From an uncultured Muribaculaceae bacterium (GTDB taxonomy: Bacteria; Bacteroidota; Bacteroidia; Bacteroidales; Muribaculaceae), in NCBI GenBank assembly GCA_910579845.1, contig CAJTWL010000004.1:62001-126000 (forward strand): a DNA stretch of 64,000 nt. The letters run 5' to 3'. Both the position numbers and the translations under genes were made by a program. Positions 48,314-57,336 of this stretch are shown in pieces (position 1 is the stretch's first letter; each line of letters begins with the position of its first letter). The notes beneath the pieces are model-generated. The model saw only the letters and a list, made by a program, of their open reading frames with translations. It did not search any database and was not told where the DNA came from.

Positions 48314-50458
48314 TTGTCATTCCTTGAAACAGACATAAAGTTCCTCAAAGGAGTAGGGGAGAAGAGAGCAAAGTTGCTTGATGCCGAAATGGAGATACGC
48401 ACTTTCGGCGATCTGCTTTATACCTTCCCGCACCGCTATGTCGATACGAGCCGGTTCTATAAAATAGACGAATTCTCAGGTGAGATGCCTGCCGTTCAGG
48501 TGTTAGGCAAGTTTGTCGGCTTTGCAGCAGAAGGGGAGGGAGCCCGACAGCGGCTCAAAGCCTCCTTTCATGACGGTTCACGCTTCATGGAGGTGACCTG
48601 GTTCTCAAGGATCAACTACTTCAAGAATGCCTATCAGAAGGGAATCCCATATATACTGTTCGGTAAGCCGACTTATTATAATGGCTGGCAGATGTCGCAT
48701 CCGGAAGTCAGCAACTACGATGTGTCGCGTCCTCCGCAAGGTTTCAGAGGAATATATTCGATACCTGAGAAGATGCGGAAAAGAGGATATTCTCCGAAAT
48801 TTATATGGGAACTGGCGCGGAATCTGATACAGCATCCCCGATTTAACGATATCGGCGAGACTCTTCCGCATGAAGTGATGGATAAGTTCTCGCTTATGCC
48901 TTTGCGGGATGCTCTTGTCAACCTTCATTTCCCGAAAAATCCTGATATGCTTCGCAAAGCTAAGGAAAGAATGAAGTTCGAGGAGCTGTTCTATCTTGAG
49001 CTGCACATCCTTCGTTATGCCAGAGAACGGGGCAGAAAGATACGCGGTTTTCTCTTTCCGAAAATAGGGGAATATTTCAATGGCTTCTATAAGTGTCATA
49101 TACCGTTTGAACTCACAGGCGCCCAGAAACGGGTATTGCGCGAGATTCGTGACGATATGCGTACCGGACGGCAGATGAACCGTCTGTTGCAGGGCGATGT
49201 CGGAAGTGGAAAGACTATGGTGGCGTTTATGACAATGCTTATGGCTGCCGACAATGGCTTTCAGTCTTCGATCATGGCGCCTACAGAGATTCTCGCCAAC
49301 CAGCATTACGAGACAATCAGAAAATGGGGCGATTCCGTAGGACTTAAGGTTGAACTTCTTACCGGAAGCACCCGTAGCAAAGCACGCGCCGCCATACATG
49401 CCGGTCTGCTCAACGGTGAGATAGATATTCTTGTGGGAACTCATGCCTTGATTGAGGATACTGTGCAGTTTCGCAATCTCGGTCTTACAATCATAGACGA
49501 GCAGCACCGTTTTGGTGTGGCACAACGGGCAAAAATGTGGAAAAGAGGAGACACTGCTCCTCATGTACTTGTAATGACAGCCACACCTATACCCCGTACG
49601 CTTGCCATGACCGTCTACGGTGATCTCGATGTCTCGGTAATCGATGAGCTGCCTCCGGGTCGCAAGCCGATACAGACTTTCCTTAAATTCGACAATTGTC
49701 GCATGGAGGTCAATGCTCTGATTAACCGCGAGCTTAAACTTGGTCATCAGATATACATTGTGTATCCTGTCGTACATGAAAACCCGAAGCTTGAATTGCT
49801 CAGCGTCGAGACGGGGGTTGAGAGAATACGCGGGCTGTTTCCCGGTGTGAAGGTATGTATGGTTCACGGGCAGCTTAAACAGGCTGAGAAGGATTATCAG
49901 ATGGAACAGTTCGTTTCAGGCGCAGCGCGCATTCTTGTGGCGACTACAGTGATCGAGGTCGGAGTCAATGTGCCGAATGCATCAGTCATGGTTATAGAAA
50001 ATGCCGAGCGTTTCGGTCTTTCTCAGCTCCATCAGTTGCGAGGCAGAGTCGGCAGAGGTGCCGAGCACAGCTATTGCATTTTAATGACTAAACAGAAAAT
50101 TTCAGGAGATACAAGAAAGCGTCTGTCAATCATGACGGAGACCACAGACGGATTTCTTATATCCGAGGCTGACATGAAAATGCGCGGTCCCGGAGATATG
50201 GAGGGAACCCAACAGAGTGGTTTGGCGTTTAATTTGAAGATGGCTGATCTTGTCACGGACGGGCAGATCCTTTCGGTAGCGAGAGACGCAGCTGAGAGTG
50301 TGCTTAATGCTCATCCGGAGCTGTTGAAAGTGCTGGAAAGCAACGATGTGAAATATGCCGGAGAGAAATTGTGGCTGTCAACAACCTCTCTTGACGTATT
50401 GTCCGGTGAACTGGTAAAACGGTTTGCTAAAACTTATGACTGGTCGCAGATATCTTAG
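48314..50458 (+). CDS. recG: ATP-dependent DNA helicase RecG, TTG start
   Basis: RecG unwinds branched DNA and rescues stalled forks. The start is TTG at 48314: an in-frame stop lies just before it, and the first downstream ATG would remove the conserved opening (SFLETDIKFLKGVGEKRAKL). The 714 residues hold a wedge (OB) domain (about 60-200) and a helicase core with LLQGDVGSGKTMVAF (about 294), the motif DEQHRFG, TATPIPRTLAMT and QLRGRVGRG. All helicase motifs are complete. The non-ATG start and repeats upstream may lower expression. Confidence 0.95.
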   Translation: MSFLETDIKFLKGVGEKRAKLLDAEMEIRTFGDLLYTFPHRYVDTSRFYKIDEFSGEMPAVQVLGKFVGFAAEGEGARQRLKASFHDGSRFMEVTWFSRINYFKNAYQKGIPYILFGKPTYYNGWQMSHPEVSNYDVSRPPQGFRGIYSIPEKMRKRGYSPKFIWELARNLIQHPRFNDIGETLPHEVMDKFSLMPLRDALVNLHFPKNPDMLRKAKERMKFEELFYLELHILRYARERGRKIRGFLFPKIGEYFNGFYKCHIPFELTGAQKRVLREIRDDMRTGRQMNRLLQGDVGSGKTMVAFMTMLMAADNGFQSSIMAPTEILANQHYETIRKWGDSVGLKVELLTGSTRSKARAAIHAGLLNGEIDILVGTHALIEDTVQFRNLGLTIIDEQHRFGVAQRAKMWKRGDTAPHVLVMTATPIPRTLAMTVYGDLDVSVIDELPPGRKPIQTFLKFDNCRMEVNALINRELKLGHQIYIVYPVVHENPKLELLSVETGVERIRGLFPGVKVCMVHGQLKQAEKDYQMEQFVSGAARILVATTVIEVGVNVPNASVMVIENAERFGLSQLHQLRGRVGRGAEHSYCILMTKQKISGDTRKRLSIMTETTDGFLISEADMKMRGPGDMEGTQQSGLAFNLKMADLVTDGQILSVARDAAESVLNAHPELLKVLESNDVKYAGEKLWLSTTSLDVLSGELVKRFAKTYDWSQIS

Positions 50459-50520
50459 CAGTCTCACGGCTGTACTTTGGCATCGGTCCTGTTGTTGACA
50501 TACTTTTAAAGTGAAAAATA

Positions 50521-51855
50521 ATGAGAGAGAAGGAATTTCTTCCGTTTATAGAGGGAAAGCTGGGTATCATTGAACTGAATCCGATGCAGAAGAAAATGAT
50601 GCGGCAGGCTTCAGAGTCCCGGGATATAATATTGCTGTCGCCCACGGGCAGTGGCAAGACGCTGGCATTCATCTTGCCGGTTCTTAAACTCCTTCGCCCT
50701 TCCAGTGGCAGGGTACAGGTTGTTGTAATCGCTCCTTCGCGCGAACTTGTAATTCAGATTTCAGGTATTATGAATTCCATTGCTCCCGGTTTCAAAGTAA
50801 CTTCGTTGTACGGCGGTCATAAAGTTGAGGATGAGGTCAATTCCCTTTCTGCCGGAACAGACATAGTGGTGGCTACGCCGGGGCGCTTGCTTGATCATAT
50901 TAACCGGAGGAATATCGATCTGCTTCCGACGAGAATACTCGTGCTTGATGAATTTGACAAATCTCTGGAGCTCGGTTTCGAGAAGGAGATGAAAAGAATA
51001 ATAGAACGTCTCAAGAATGTAAGCCGTGTTATATTGACATCTGCCACGAATTCCGATATTTTACCGGATTTTGTAAGGCTGAAAGATCCGGCTGTTCTCA
51101 ATTACCTGGATGACAATGCCGATCTCCGGAAAAGGTTGCGTGTCCACAGAGTGGATTCCGATGCCAATGACAAGCTGAAGACACTCGCGTCTCTGCTCGA
51201 CGATCTGGCTGGAGACGGTAAACGGGAGCGTACGATAATATTCGTCAACCACAGGGAGAGTGCCGAACGTGTCGCGCAGTTTTTGCGTAGATCCGGTTAT
51301 CCTGCTGTCTTGTACCACGGTGCACTCGACCAGCAGCAACGTGAGACAGCGCTGGCGACATTCAACAACGGCTGCAATCCAATTCTTGTTGCCACGGATC
51401 TTGCTGCCCGTGGTCTTGACATTACCGATGTCCGCTCTGTCGTACATTATCATCAGGCTCTTACTCCGGAAAACTATACGCACAGGAATGGACGTACAGC
51501 CCGTGTTGACAAGGACGGCGATGTGTTTGTGATTGTCGGTCCTCAGGAGGATGTCAAGCCGTTTGTGGAATTTGACGATACCCGCTATGTGTCGGGTCAT
51601 TATTCCGCGCACCCCGTAGGGTCGGGTTATGTCACGTTAAGATTCTCTGCCGGAAAGAAGGAGAAACTCTCCAAGGGTGATATTGTAGGGTTTCTTGTAA
51701 AAGAGGGTGGAGCCGACGGGAGCCGACTCGGAAAGATAGATGTTTATGACCATTATGCTCTTGCCGCGGTGCCCGATGATGAGGTTGAGGCTTTGTTGTC
51801 GAATATCAGGGGCAGGAAAATAAAAGGTGAGAAAAGACTTATATATGCGGTTTAA
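50521..51855 (+). CDS. DEAD-box RNA helicase (DbpA/CsdA-like C-terminus)
   Basis: This 444-residue ATP-dependent RNA helicase has Walker A SPTGSGKTLAFILP (about 39) and motif II as DEFD instead of DEAD (VLDEFDKSLELGF, about 142). It also has TSATNSD, VATDLAARGLDI and HRNGRTARVDKDGD. After the helicase core comes a roughly 75-residue domain (about 370-444) with LSKGDIVGFLVKEGG and LGKIDVYDHYALAAV, which resembles the DbpA RNA-binding domain. It probably helps ribosome assembly. It lies 62 bp after recG. Confidence 0.93.
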   Translation: MREKEFLPFIEGKLGIIELNPMQKKMMRQASESRDIILLSPTGSGKTLAFILPVLKLLRPSSGRVQVVVIAPSRELVIQISGIMNSIAPGFKVTSLYGGHKVEDEVNSLSAGTDIVVATPGRLLDHINRRNIDLLPTRILVLDEFDKSLELGFEKEMKRIIERLKNVSRVILTSATNSDILPDFVRLKDPAVLNYLDDNADLRKRLRVHRVDSDANDKLKTLASLLDDLAGDGKRERTIIFVNHRESAERVAQFLRRSGYPAVLYHGALDQQQRETALATFNNGCNPILVATDLAARGLDITDVRSVVHYHQALTPENYTHRNGRTARVDKDGDVFVIVGPQEDVKPFVEFDDTRYVSGHYSAHPVGSGYVTLRFSAGKKEKLSKGDIVGFLVKEGGADGSRLGKIDVYDHYALAAVPDDEVEALLSNIRGRKIKGEKRLIYAV

Positions 51856-51856
51856 A

Positions 51857-51888
51857 TTTTGTAAACCCGTTGGAATTTCGTAATTTTG
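51857..51888 (+). promoter_or_regulatory. Promoter of the PFOR gene
   Basis: TTTTG at 51857-51861, a 19-base spacer and TAATTTTG at 51881-51888 match the consensus exactly. The leader before the start codon at 51980 is about 85 bases. Confidence 0.7.
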
Positions 51889-51979
51889 AAGGAAATTTTT
51901 CGCACTAAAAGGCAATTTTATTTCTTTTGGAAGCGAAAGCATAAAGTACAAAGTAAAAATCCAAAATTTTAAATAAATT

Positions 51980-54900
51980 ATGAGCAAAGCAAAGAAATTT
52001 CTGACATGCGACGGCAATCAGGCCGCGGCGCATATCAGTTATATGTTTAGCGAAGTAGCCGCGATCTACCCGATCACCCCGTCGTCCACGATGGCTGAAT
52101 ATGTGGATGACTGGTCGGCGGCCGGACGCAAAAATATCTTTGGTGAGACTGTTCTCGTACAGGAGATGCAGAGTGAGGCTGGCGCCGCCGGTGCGGTACA
52201 CGGCTCACTGCAGGCCGGTGCGTTGACAACAACTTATACGGCATCACAGGGATTGCTCCTGATGATACCGAATATGTATAAGATTGCCGGAGAACTTCTT
52301 CCGTGCGTATTCCATGTTTCTGCCCGTACACTGGCGTCTCATGCATTAAGTATTTTTGGCGACCATCAGGACGTGATGTCTGCTCGTCAGACCGGTTTTG
52401 CAATGTTCTGCGAGGGATCCGTTCAGGAGGTGATGGATCTTGCCGCTGTCTCACACCTGTCGGCAATCAAGGGTCGTGTCCCGTTCATCAATTTCTTCGA
52501 TGGATTCCGCACATCTCATGAGATTCAGAAAATCGAGGCACTCAGCGAAGAGGATCTCGCTCCATTGTTGGACCGCGAGGCTCTTGCAGAGTTCCGTCGG
52601 CGTGCTCTCAATCCCGATGCTCCTGTAGCTCGCGGTATGGCTGAGAACCCCGATGTTTTCTTCCAGCACAGAGAGGCAAGCAATCCCTACTATGATGCAA
52701 TCCCCGAGATTGTAGAGAACTATGTGAAAGAGATCAATAAGATCACAGGCCGTAACTATGGTCTGTTCGACTATTATGGCGATCCGGAAGCGGAACGTGT
52801 GATCATCGCCATGGGCAGTGTTACAGAATGTATCAAAGAGACAATCGATTACCTTCGCAAGAAAGGCGAGAAAGTCGGTCTGGTCTGCGTACACTTATAT
52901 CGTCCTTTCTCTGCCAGACATTTCCTTTCTGCAGTTCCGGCAACAGCGAAACGCATCGCTGTTCTCGACCGCACAAAAGAACCTGGTGCCAACGGCGAGC
53001 CTCTTTATCTTGATGTTAAAGACTGCTTCTACGGCAAGGAGAATGCTCCCCTTATCGTCGGCGGACGTTATGGTCTCAGCTCAAAGGATACTACCCCCGC
53101 TCAGATCGTAGAGGTTTATGATAATCTTAAGCTTCAGGAACCGAAAAACCATTTCACAATCGGTATAGTCGATGATGTCACATACCGTTCGCTCCCTCTC
53201 AGCCCGGAAATCAATGTGGGTGACAAGGGCATGTTCCAGGCAAAGTTCTTCGGTCTCGGTGCCGACGGTACAGTAGGTGCCAACAAGAACTCTGTGAAGA
53301 TTATCGGTGACAATACAGACAAGTACTGTCAGGCTTATTTCTCATACGACTCCAAGAAGTCCGGTGGTTTCACATGTTCCCACCTTCGTTTCGGAGATTC
53401 CCCGATACGTTCCACATATCTGGTGAATACTCCCAACTTCGTTGCTTGCCATGTTCAGGCTTATCTCCATATGTACGATGTGCTTCGTGGTCTGCAGCCT
53501 GATGGTACATTCCTTCTCAACACAATCTGGGAGGGAGAGGAGCTCGCCAAGAACCTTCCGAACAAGGTTAAGAGATATCTCGCCAAGAACAACATTACCC
53601 TTTACTATATAAATGCGTCGAAGATCGCTCAGGAGATAGGACTCGGCAACCGTACGAACACTATTCTCCAGAGTGCCTTCTTCCGTATCACGGAGGTTAT
53701 TCCTGTTGATCTTGCCGTTGAGCAGATGAAGAAATTCATCCAGAAATCTTATGGCAAGAAGGGTGACAACGTTGTGAACATGAACTATGCTGCCGTTGAC
53801 CGTGGCGGTGAGTATCATAAACTTGATGTTGACCCAGCATGGGCAAATCTTGAGGATGATGCCGCTGTAGCCGATAACGCTCCTGAATTCATCACAAATG
53901 TTGTTCGTCCTATCAACGCACAGGATGGAGACCTTCTTCCTGTAAGCGCGTTTGCCGATCGTGCCGACGGTACATGGCAGCAGGGCACGGCAGCTTATGA
54001 GAAACGTGGCGTGGCGGCTTTTGTACCTGAATGGAATCCGGAAAACTGTATACAGTGTAACAAATGTTCTTATGTTTGTCCTCACGCTTGTATACGTCCG
54101 TTCGTGCTTACTCCCGAGGAGGCTGCCGCGGCGCCTTTCGGCGAGGAGCACTCTATCCCGGCAATGGGCAAGACTATGACAGGCATGCGTTTCGTTCAGC
54201 AGGTTGACGTCCTTGATTGTCTCGGTTGCGGCAACTGTGCCGATGTATGTCCGGGCAAGAAGGGTAACAAGGCTCTTACTATGGTTCACGAAGAGAGCCA
54301 GCTCGGTCAGCAGAAGAACTGGGATTGGCTTGTCAATAATGTCAAGAACAAGGCTGATCTTGTCGATGTTACTCTTAATGTCAAGAACAGTCAGTTCGCT
54401 CAGCCTCTTTTCGAGTTCTCCGGTGCATGCTCCGGTTGTGGCGAGACTCCTTATCTGAAGCTGATATCCCAGCTTTACGGCAATCACCAGATGGTGGCAA
54501 ATGCTACAGGTTGCTCTTCAATCTATTCCGGTTCCGTACCTTCTACTCCATATACGACGGATGCCGATGGTCACGGTCCGGCATGGGCCAACTCCCTGTT
54601 TGAGGACTTCTGCGAGTTCGGTCTCGGTATGTATCTCGGTTATGAGAAGATGAGAAACCGTCTTGAGGAGATCTGCAAGAGAATAGAGGATAACGTTGAT
54701 GCTCCGGAGGCTCTCCGCAATGCGGTTAAGGCTTGGTATGACAACCGTAACGATGCAAAACTTTCTAACGATCTCGGTTGCGCGTTGGTTGAGGAGGCTA
54801 AGAAGAATGCCGACAAATGCGACGACTGCAAACAGATAGTCAATCTGAGTCATTATCTTACAAAACGCAGCCAGTGGATTGTCGGTGGTGACGGTGCAAG

Positions 54901-55567
54901 TTACGATATCGGTTTCGGTGGTCTCGATCATGTAATCGCTTCCGGTAAGAATGTGAATATCCTTGTACTTGATACTGAGGTTTACTCCAACACCGGTGGT
55001 CAGTCATCCAAATCGACCCCGATAGGAGCTATCGCTAAATTCGCCGCTGCCGGTAAGAGAATCCGTAAGAAGGATCTTGGTCTTATCGCTACCACATATG
55101 GTTATGTATATGTTGCCCAGATCGCTATGGGTGCTGACAATGCCCAGACCCTTAAGGCGATACGTGAGGCTGAGGCTTATGACGGACCATCTTTGATTAT
55201 CGCGTATGCTCCATGTATCAACCATGGTATCCGTAAGGGTATGGGTCACAGCCAGGAAGAGGAGAGACTTGCCGTTGAATGCGGTTATTGGCAGTTGTGG
55301 AGATACAATCCTGCACTTGAGGCTTCTGGTCAGAATCCTTTCTCTCTGGACAGCAAGGAACCGGATTGGGATAAGTTCGAGGACTTCCTCAAAGGTGAAG
55401 TCCGCTTTGCATCCCTCTATAAGATGTTCCCGCAGGATGCCGATGAATTGTTCAAGGCGGCCAAGGCTAATGCAAAATGGCGTTACAACAATTACAAGCG
55501 TCTTGCTTCGCAGAGCTGGGGCGTAGATCCCGAACTTACTGCCGAAGAGGAAGCACTTCGCAAATAG
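51980..55567 (+). CDS. nifJ: Pyruvate:ferredoxin (flavodoxin) oxidoreductase
   Basis: This 1,195-residue enzyme converts pyruvate and CoA to acetyl-CoA, CO2 and reduced ferredoxin, central to anaerobic energy metabolism. The order of domains matches the single-chain form: N-terminal pyrimidine-binding domain, CoA domain, gamma domain, two 4Fe-4S clusters (CIQCNKCSYVCPHAC, about 689; CLGCGNCADVCPG, about 746), and a TPP domain (CSGCGETPYLKLISQ, about 816; VGGDGASYDIGFGGLDHV, about 970). All ligands look intact. It has its own promoter and terminator, and it is rich in codons of highly expressed genes. Confidence 0.97.
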   Translation: MSKAKKFLTCDGNQAAAHISYMFSEVAAIYPITPSSTMAEYVDDWSAAGRKNIFGETVLVQEMQSEAGAAGAVHGSLQAGALTTTYTASQGLLLMIPNMYKIAGELLPCVFHVSARTLASHALSIFGDHQDVMSARQTGFAMFCEGSVQEVMDLAAVSHLSAIKGRVPFINFFDGFRTSHEIQKIEALSEEDLAPLLDREALAEFRRRALNPDAPVARGMAENPDVFFQHREASNPYYDAIPEIVENYVKEINKITGRNYGLFDYYGDPEAERVIIAMGSVTECIKETIDYLRKKGEKVGLVCVHLYRPFSARHFLSAVPATAKRIAVLDRTKEPGANGEPLYLDVKDCFYGKENAPLIVGGRYGLSSKDTTPAQIVEVYDNLKLQEPKNHFTIGIVDDVTYRSLPLSPEINVGDKGMFQAKFFGLGADGTVGANKNSVKIIGDNTDKYCQAYFSYDSKKSGGFTCSHLRFGDSPIRSTYLVNTPNFVACHVQAYLHMYDVLRGLQPDGTFLLNTIWEGEELAKNLPNKVKRYLAKNNITLYYINASKIAQEIGLGNRTNTILQSAFFRITEVIPVDLAVEQMKKFIQKSYGKKGDNVVNMNYAAVDRGGEYHKLDVDPAWANLEDDAAVADNAPEFITNVVRPINAQDGDLLPVSAFADRADGTWQQGTAAYEKRGVAAFVPEWNPENCIQCNKCSYVCPHACIRPFVLTPEEAAAAPFGEEHSIPAMGKTMTGMRFVQQVDVLDCLGCGNCADVCPGKKGNKALTMVHEESQLGQQKNWDWLVNNVKNKADLVDVTLNVKNSQFAQPLFEFSGACSGCGETPYLKLISQLYGNHQMVANATGCSSIYSGSVPSTPYTTDADGHGPAWANSLFEDFCEFGLGMYLGYEKMRNRLEEICKRIEDNVDAPEALRNAVKAWYDNRNDAKLSNDLGCALVEEAKKNADKCDDCKQIVNLSHYLTKRSQWIVGGDGASYDIGFGGLDHVIASGKNVNILVLDTEVYSNTGGQSSKSTPIGAIAKFAAAGKRIRKKDLGLIATTYGYVYVAQIAMGADNAQTLKAIREAEAYDGPSLIIAYAPCINHGIRKGMGHSQEEERLAVECGYWQLWRYNPALEASGQNPFSLDSKEPDWDKFEDFLKGEVRFASLYKMFPQDADELFKAAKANAKWRYNNYKRLASQSWGVDPELTAEEEALRK

Positions 55568-55597
55568 AAGAGGTAAGATATAAACTGAAAATACAAG

Positions 55598-55630
55598 AGA
55601 TGCGGGCTCCTAAAAGTCCGCATCTTTTTT
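55598..55630 (+). terminator. Terminator of the PFOR gene
   Basis: AGATGCGG (55598-55605) pairs with CCGCATCT (55618-55625) over a 12-base loop and is followed by six T. Confidence 0.9.
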
Positions 55631-55632
55631 GT

Positions 55633-55694
55633 GCCTTTAAAGTCTTTAAGACCCTTAAAGTCCTTAAAGACTCTAAAGACCTTAAAGACCCTCT
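55633..55694. repeat. Degenerate minisatellite of TTTAAAG/CCTTAAAGAC units
   Basis: About six copies of a 9-10 base unit follow each other, for example CTTTAAAGTC, CCTTAAAGTC, CCTTAAAGAC and CTTAAAGACC. Many units are nearly palindromic around TTAA. It sits directly after the PFOR terminator and before a convergent gene. Confidence 0.7.
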
Positions 55695-55781
55695 CTAAAT
55701 TCAAAAAAGGAGTGGCAGAACTCGCGTCTTGCCACTCCCGGAAATATATGATGTTTTATGGATTAAGTCCCTGTTTAAAAA

Positions 55782-57095
55782 TTAAAGACCGTTTTTTACC
55801 CAGTCGGCGAGTTTGCCTGTGCGTACGCCGAGATCGAGGATTGTGAATCTGCGGCGGATGCGCTGTGCGCGGAACACGCTTTCACGAAGTCTTTCCGGTG
55901 TTATATCTATATCCTCGGGTTTTACGGGAGCGCCTACTGTTGCGAGAGATTTTCTCAGTTGGTCAAGCGGAAGAAGCTGTGCTTTGAGTCTGCTTTTGAT
56001 CTCTTCCCAGTTTTCTTTGAGGATTGTAAGCTGTTTTGCAAGTTCCTCCTTAGTCACATATTTTGCCTCGATTTCGGTGGCACCGATTGTCGGGAAATCT
56101 GTTCCTTCAAACATCTTCAGAGCCTCGGTCTTCGCATCCTCGAGAGTAGGCCATTGATTCATGCATGCGTCAATGTCAAGGTTGCTGAAGTCCTCTTTCA
56201 GCATCTCCTCATAAAGAGCTGTTGATGCCAGTGTTCCTATCGCTACCTGGAAACCGTGGGAGGGAGTGGTGCCGTCAGCCATTGTGTGATGCTCCATGTT
56301 CCACAGGTGTGAGAACTGATGGTCCGCACCGCTTGCCGGACGACTGGTCTTGTGTATCTGCATTGCAAAACCGCCCAAAAGCAATCCCTCTATCAGTTGG
56401 CCGAGGGCTTTTTTGTCACCCTTCTTCAGACCCTCCGGATCACCGAGAGCCTCTTTAAGTCCTCCCTGTACTGTGTCGAATGCCAGATGGTCAAGAGGCT
56501 CTACTCCTAAAGCGTCTGAGATAACCCAGTCTGCGCCTGCCGGAACTTTTGCGAAGAGGTCGGCGTAACCGCTTGCTGTCATTTCCGAAGGTGCTGTTGC
56601 TATTACATCTATGTCAGCTATAAATCCGAGTGGTGCGCGACATGAGAATGTCTGCTTTGCGCCATCTTTGGTGATGGAGGCTCCGAAAGCCGTGTAGCCG
56701 TCCATGGAGGCTGCGGTGCCTACTGTCATGTAGCGCTTGTCGTTGTGCTGTGAGCTGAGTTTGGTGAGGTCATTGATTGTTCCTGAGCCTACAGCGATCG
56801 CAATGGCGTCGGTAGAACCGAGGAAATCGTCAAGTCTCTCTATGTATTCCCATTCTGCATGTAGATCCTTGTCTGTGAATATGTATGGTTCCTCCGGATT
56901 GAGTCCTGCATCTTTAAGCATCTGTTGCAGTTCTGTTCCTGCTACACGCATGGTGTTGGGGTCTGCGATTATTACAGGACGCTTTCCCGGAAACAGTTTT
57001 GCAAACAACGCGGGAGTCTCTTTAAGTACGCCCTCTCCAAGAATCAGAGCTTTGGTGTCCGAGGCATTCTCCAGAATTTTGTCAAATTTGTTCAT
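55782..57095 (-). CDS. sn-Glycerol-1-phosphate dehydrogenase
   Basis: This 437-residue enzyme of the AraM/EgsA family would reduce dihydroxyacetone phosphate to sn-glycerol-1-phosphate with NAD(P)H. It has the cofactor motif GSGTINDLTKL (103-113), TVGTAASMDGYTAFGASI, and metal-binding histidines in GADHQFSHLWNMEHH and TPSHGFQVAIG. The body is longer at the C-terminus than the archaeal enzyme because of about 80 extra residues (about 350-437). G1P is the backbone stereoisomer of archaeal lipids, so a downstream user such as a PcrB-like enzyme is expected elsewhere. It stands alone. Confidence 0.9.
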   Translation of the reverse strand: MNKFDKILENASDTKALILGEGVLKETPALFAKLFPGKRPVIIADPNTMRVAGTELQQMLKDAGLNPEEPYIFTDKDLHAEWEYIERLDDFLGSTDAIAIAVGSGTINDLTKLSSQHNDKRYMTVGTAASMDGYTAFGASITKDGAKQTFSCRAPLGFIADIDVIATAPSEMTASGYADLFAKVPAGADWVISDALGVEPLDHLAFDTVQGGLKEALGDPEGLKKGDKKALGQLIEGLLLGGFAMQIHKTSRPASGADHQFSHLWNMEHHTMADGTTPSHGFQVAIGTLASTALYEEMLKEDFSNLDIDACMNQWPTLEDAKTEALKMFEGTDFPTIGATEIEAKYVTKEELAKQLTILKENWEEIKSRLKAQLLPLDQLRKSLATVGAPVKPEDIDITPERLRESVFRAQRIRRRFTILDLGVRTGKLADWVKNGL

Positions 57096-57167
57096 AAGTA
57101 TATGTTTTTATAAATATAGGCGTATAATAATTTGCTGTGCTATAAAGAGCACTCGATAATTCAGTTG

Positions 57168-57175
57168 CAAAGATA
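57168..57175 (-). promoter_or_regulatory. Probable -7 element of the glycerol-1-phosphate dehydrogenase gene
   Basis: The minus strand reads TATCTTTG, a perfect TAnnTTTG, 72 bases before the start at 57095. The -33 is not clear. Confidence 0.5.
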
Positions 57176-57257
57176 ATAAATTTATGTTAACGGTTTCATA
57201 ATTTAAGCAGAAACTTTCAAAATTTAATATATTCCTTATGTAACGAAAGGTGATGGG

Positions 57258-57303
57258 TGAAAAATAAACCGTCTGAAGCGCCATGCCGGATTATTCAGAC
57301 GGT
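57258..57303 (-). terminator. Terminator of the SDR gene
   Basis: ACCGTCTGAA and TTCAGACGGT (57294-57303 with 57268-57277) form a 10-bp stem on the minus strand, followed by TTTATTTTTC. It lies 33 bases after the SDR stop. Confidence 0.85.
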
Positions 57304-57336
57304 AATGTAACAGTTTATAATTTGGTTGGAAGCTGG

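Noticed and set aside
48605..49867. A 420-codon minus-strand reading frame inside recG
   Set aside because: It is antisense to a well-supported helicase with complete motifs; its composition reflects the recG codons and it matches no known protein.
53342..54487. A 381-codon minus-strand reading frame inside the PFOR gene
   Set aside because: It is antisense to conserved iron-sulfur and TPP segments and arises from the codon bias of a highly expressed gene.
55633..55694. CRISPR-like array after the PFOR gene
   Set aside because: The units are 9-10 bases with no spacers, so it is a minisatellite.
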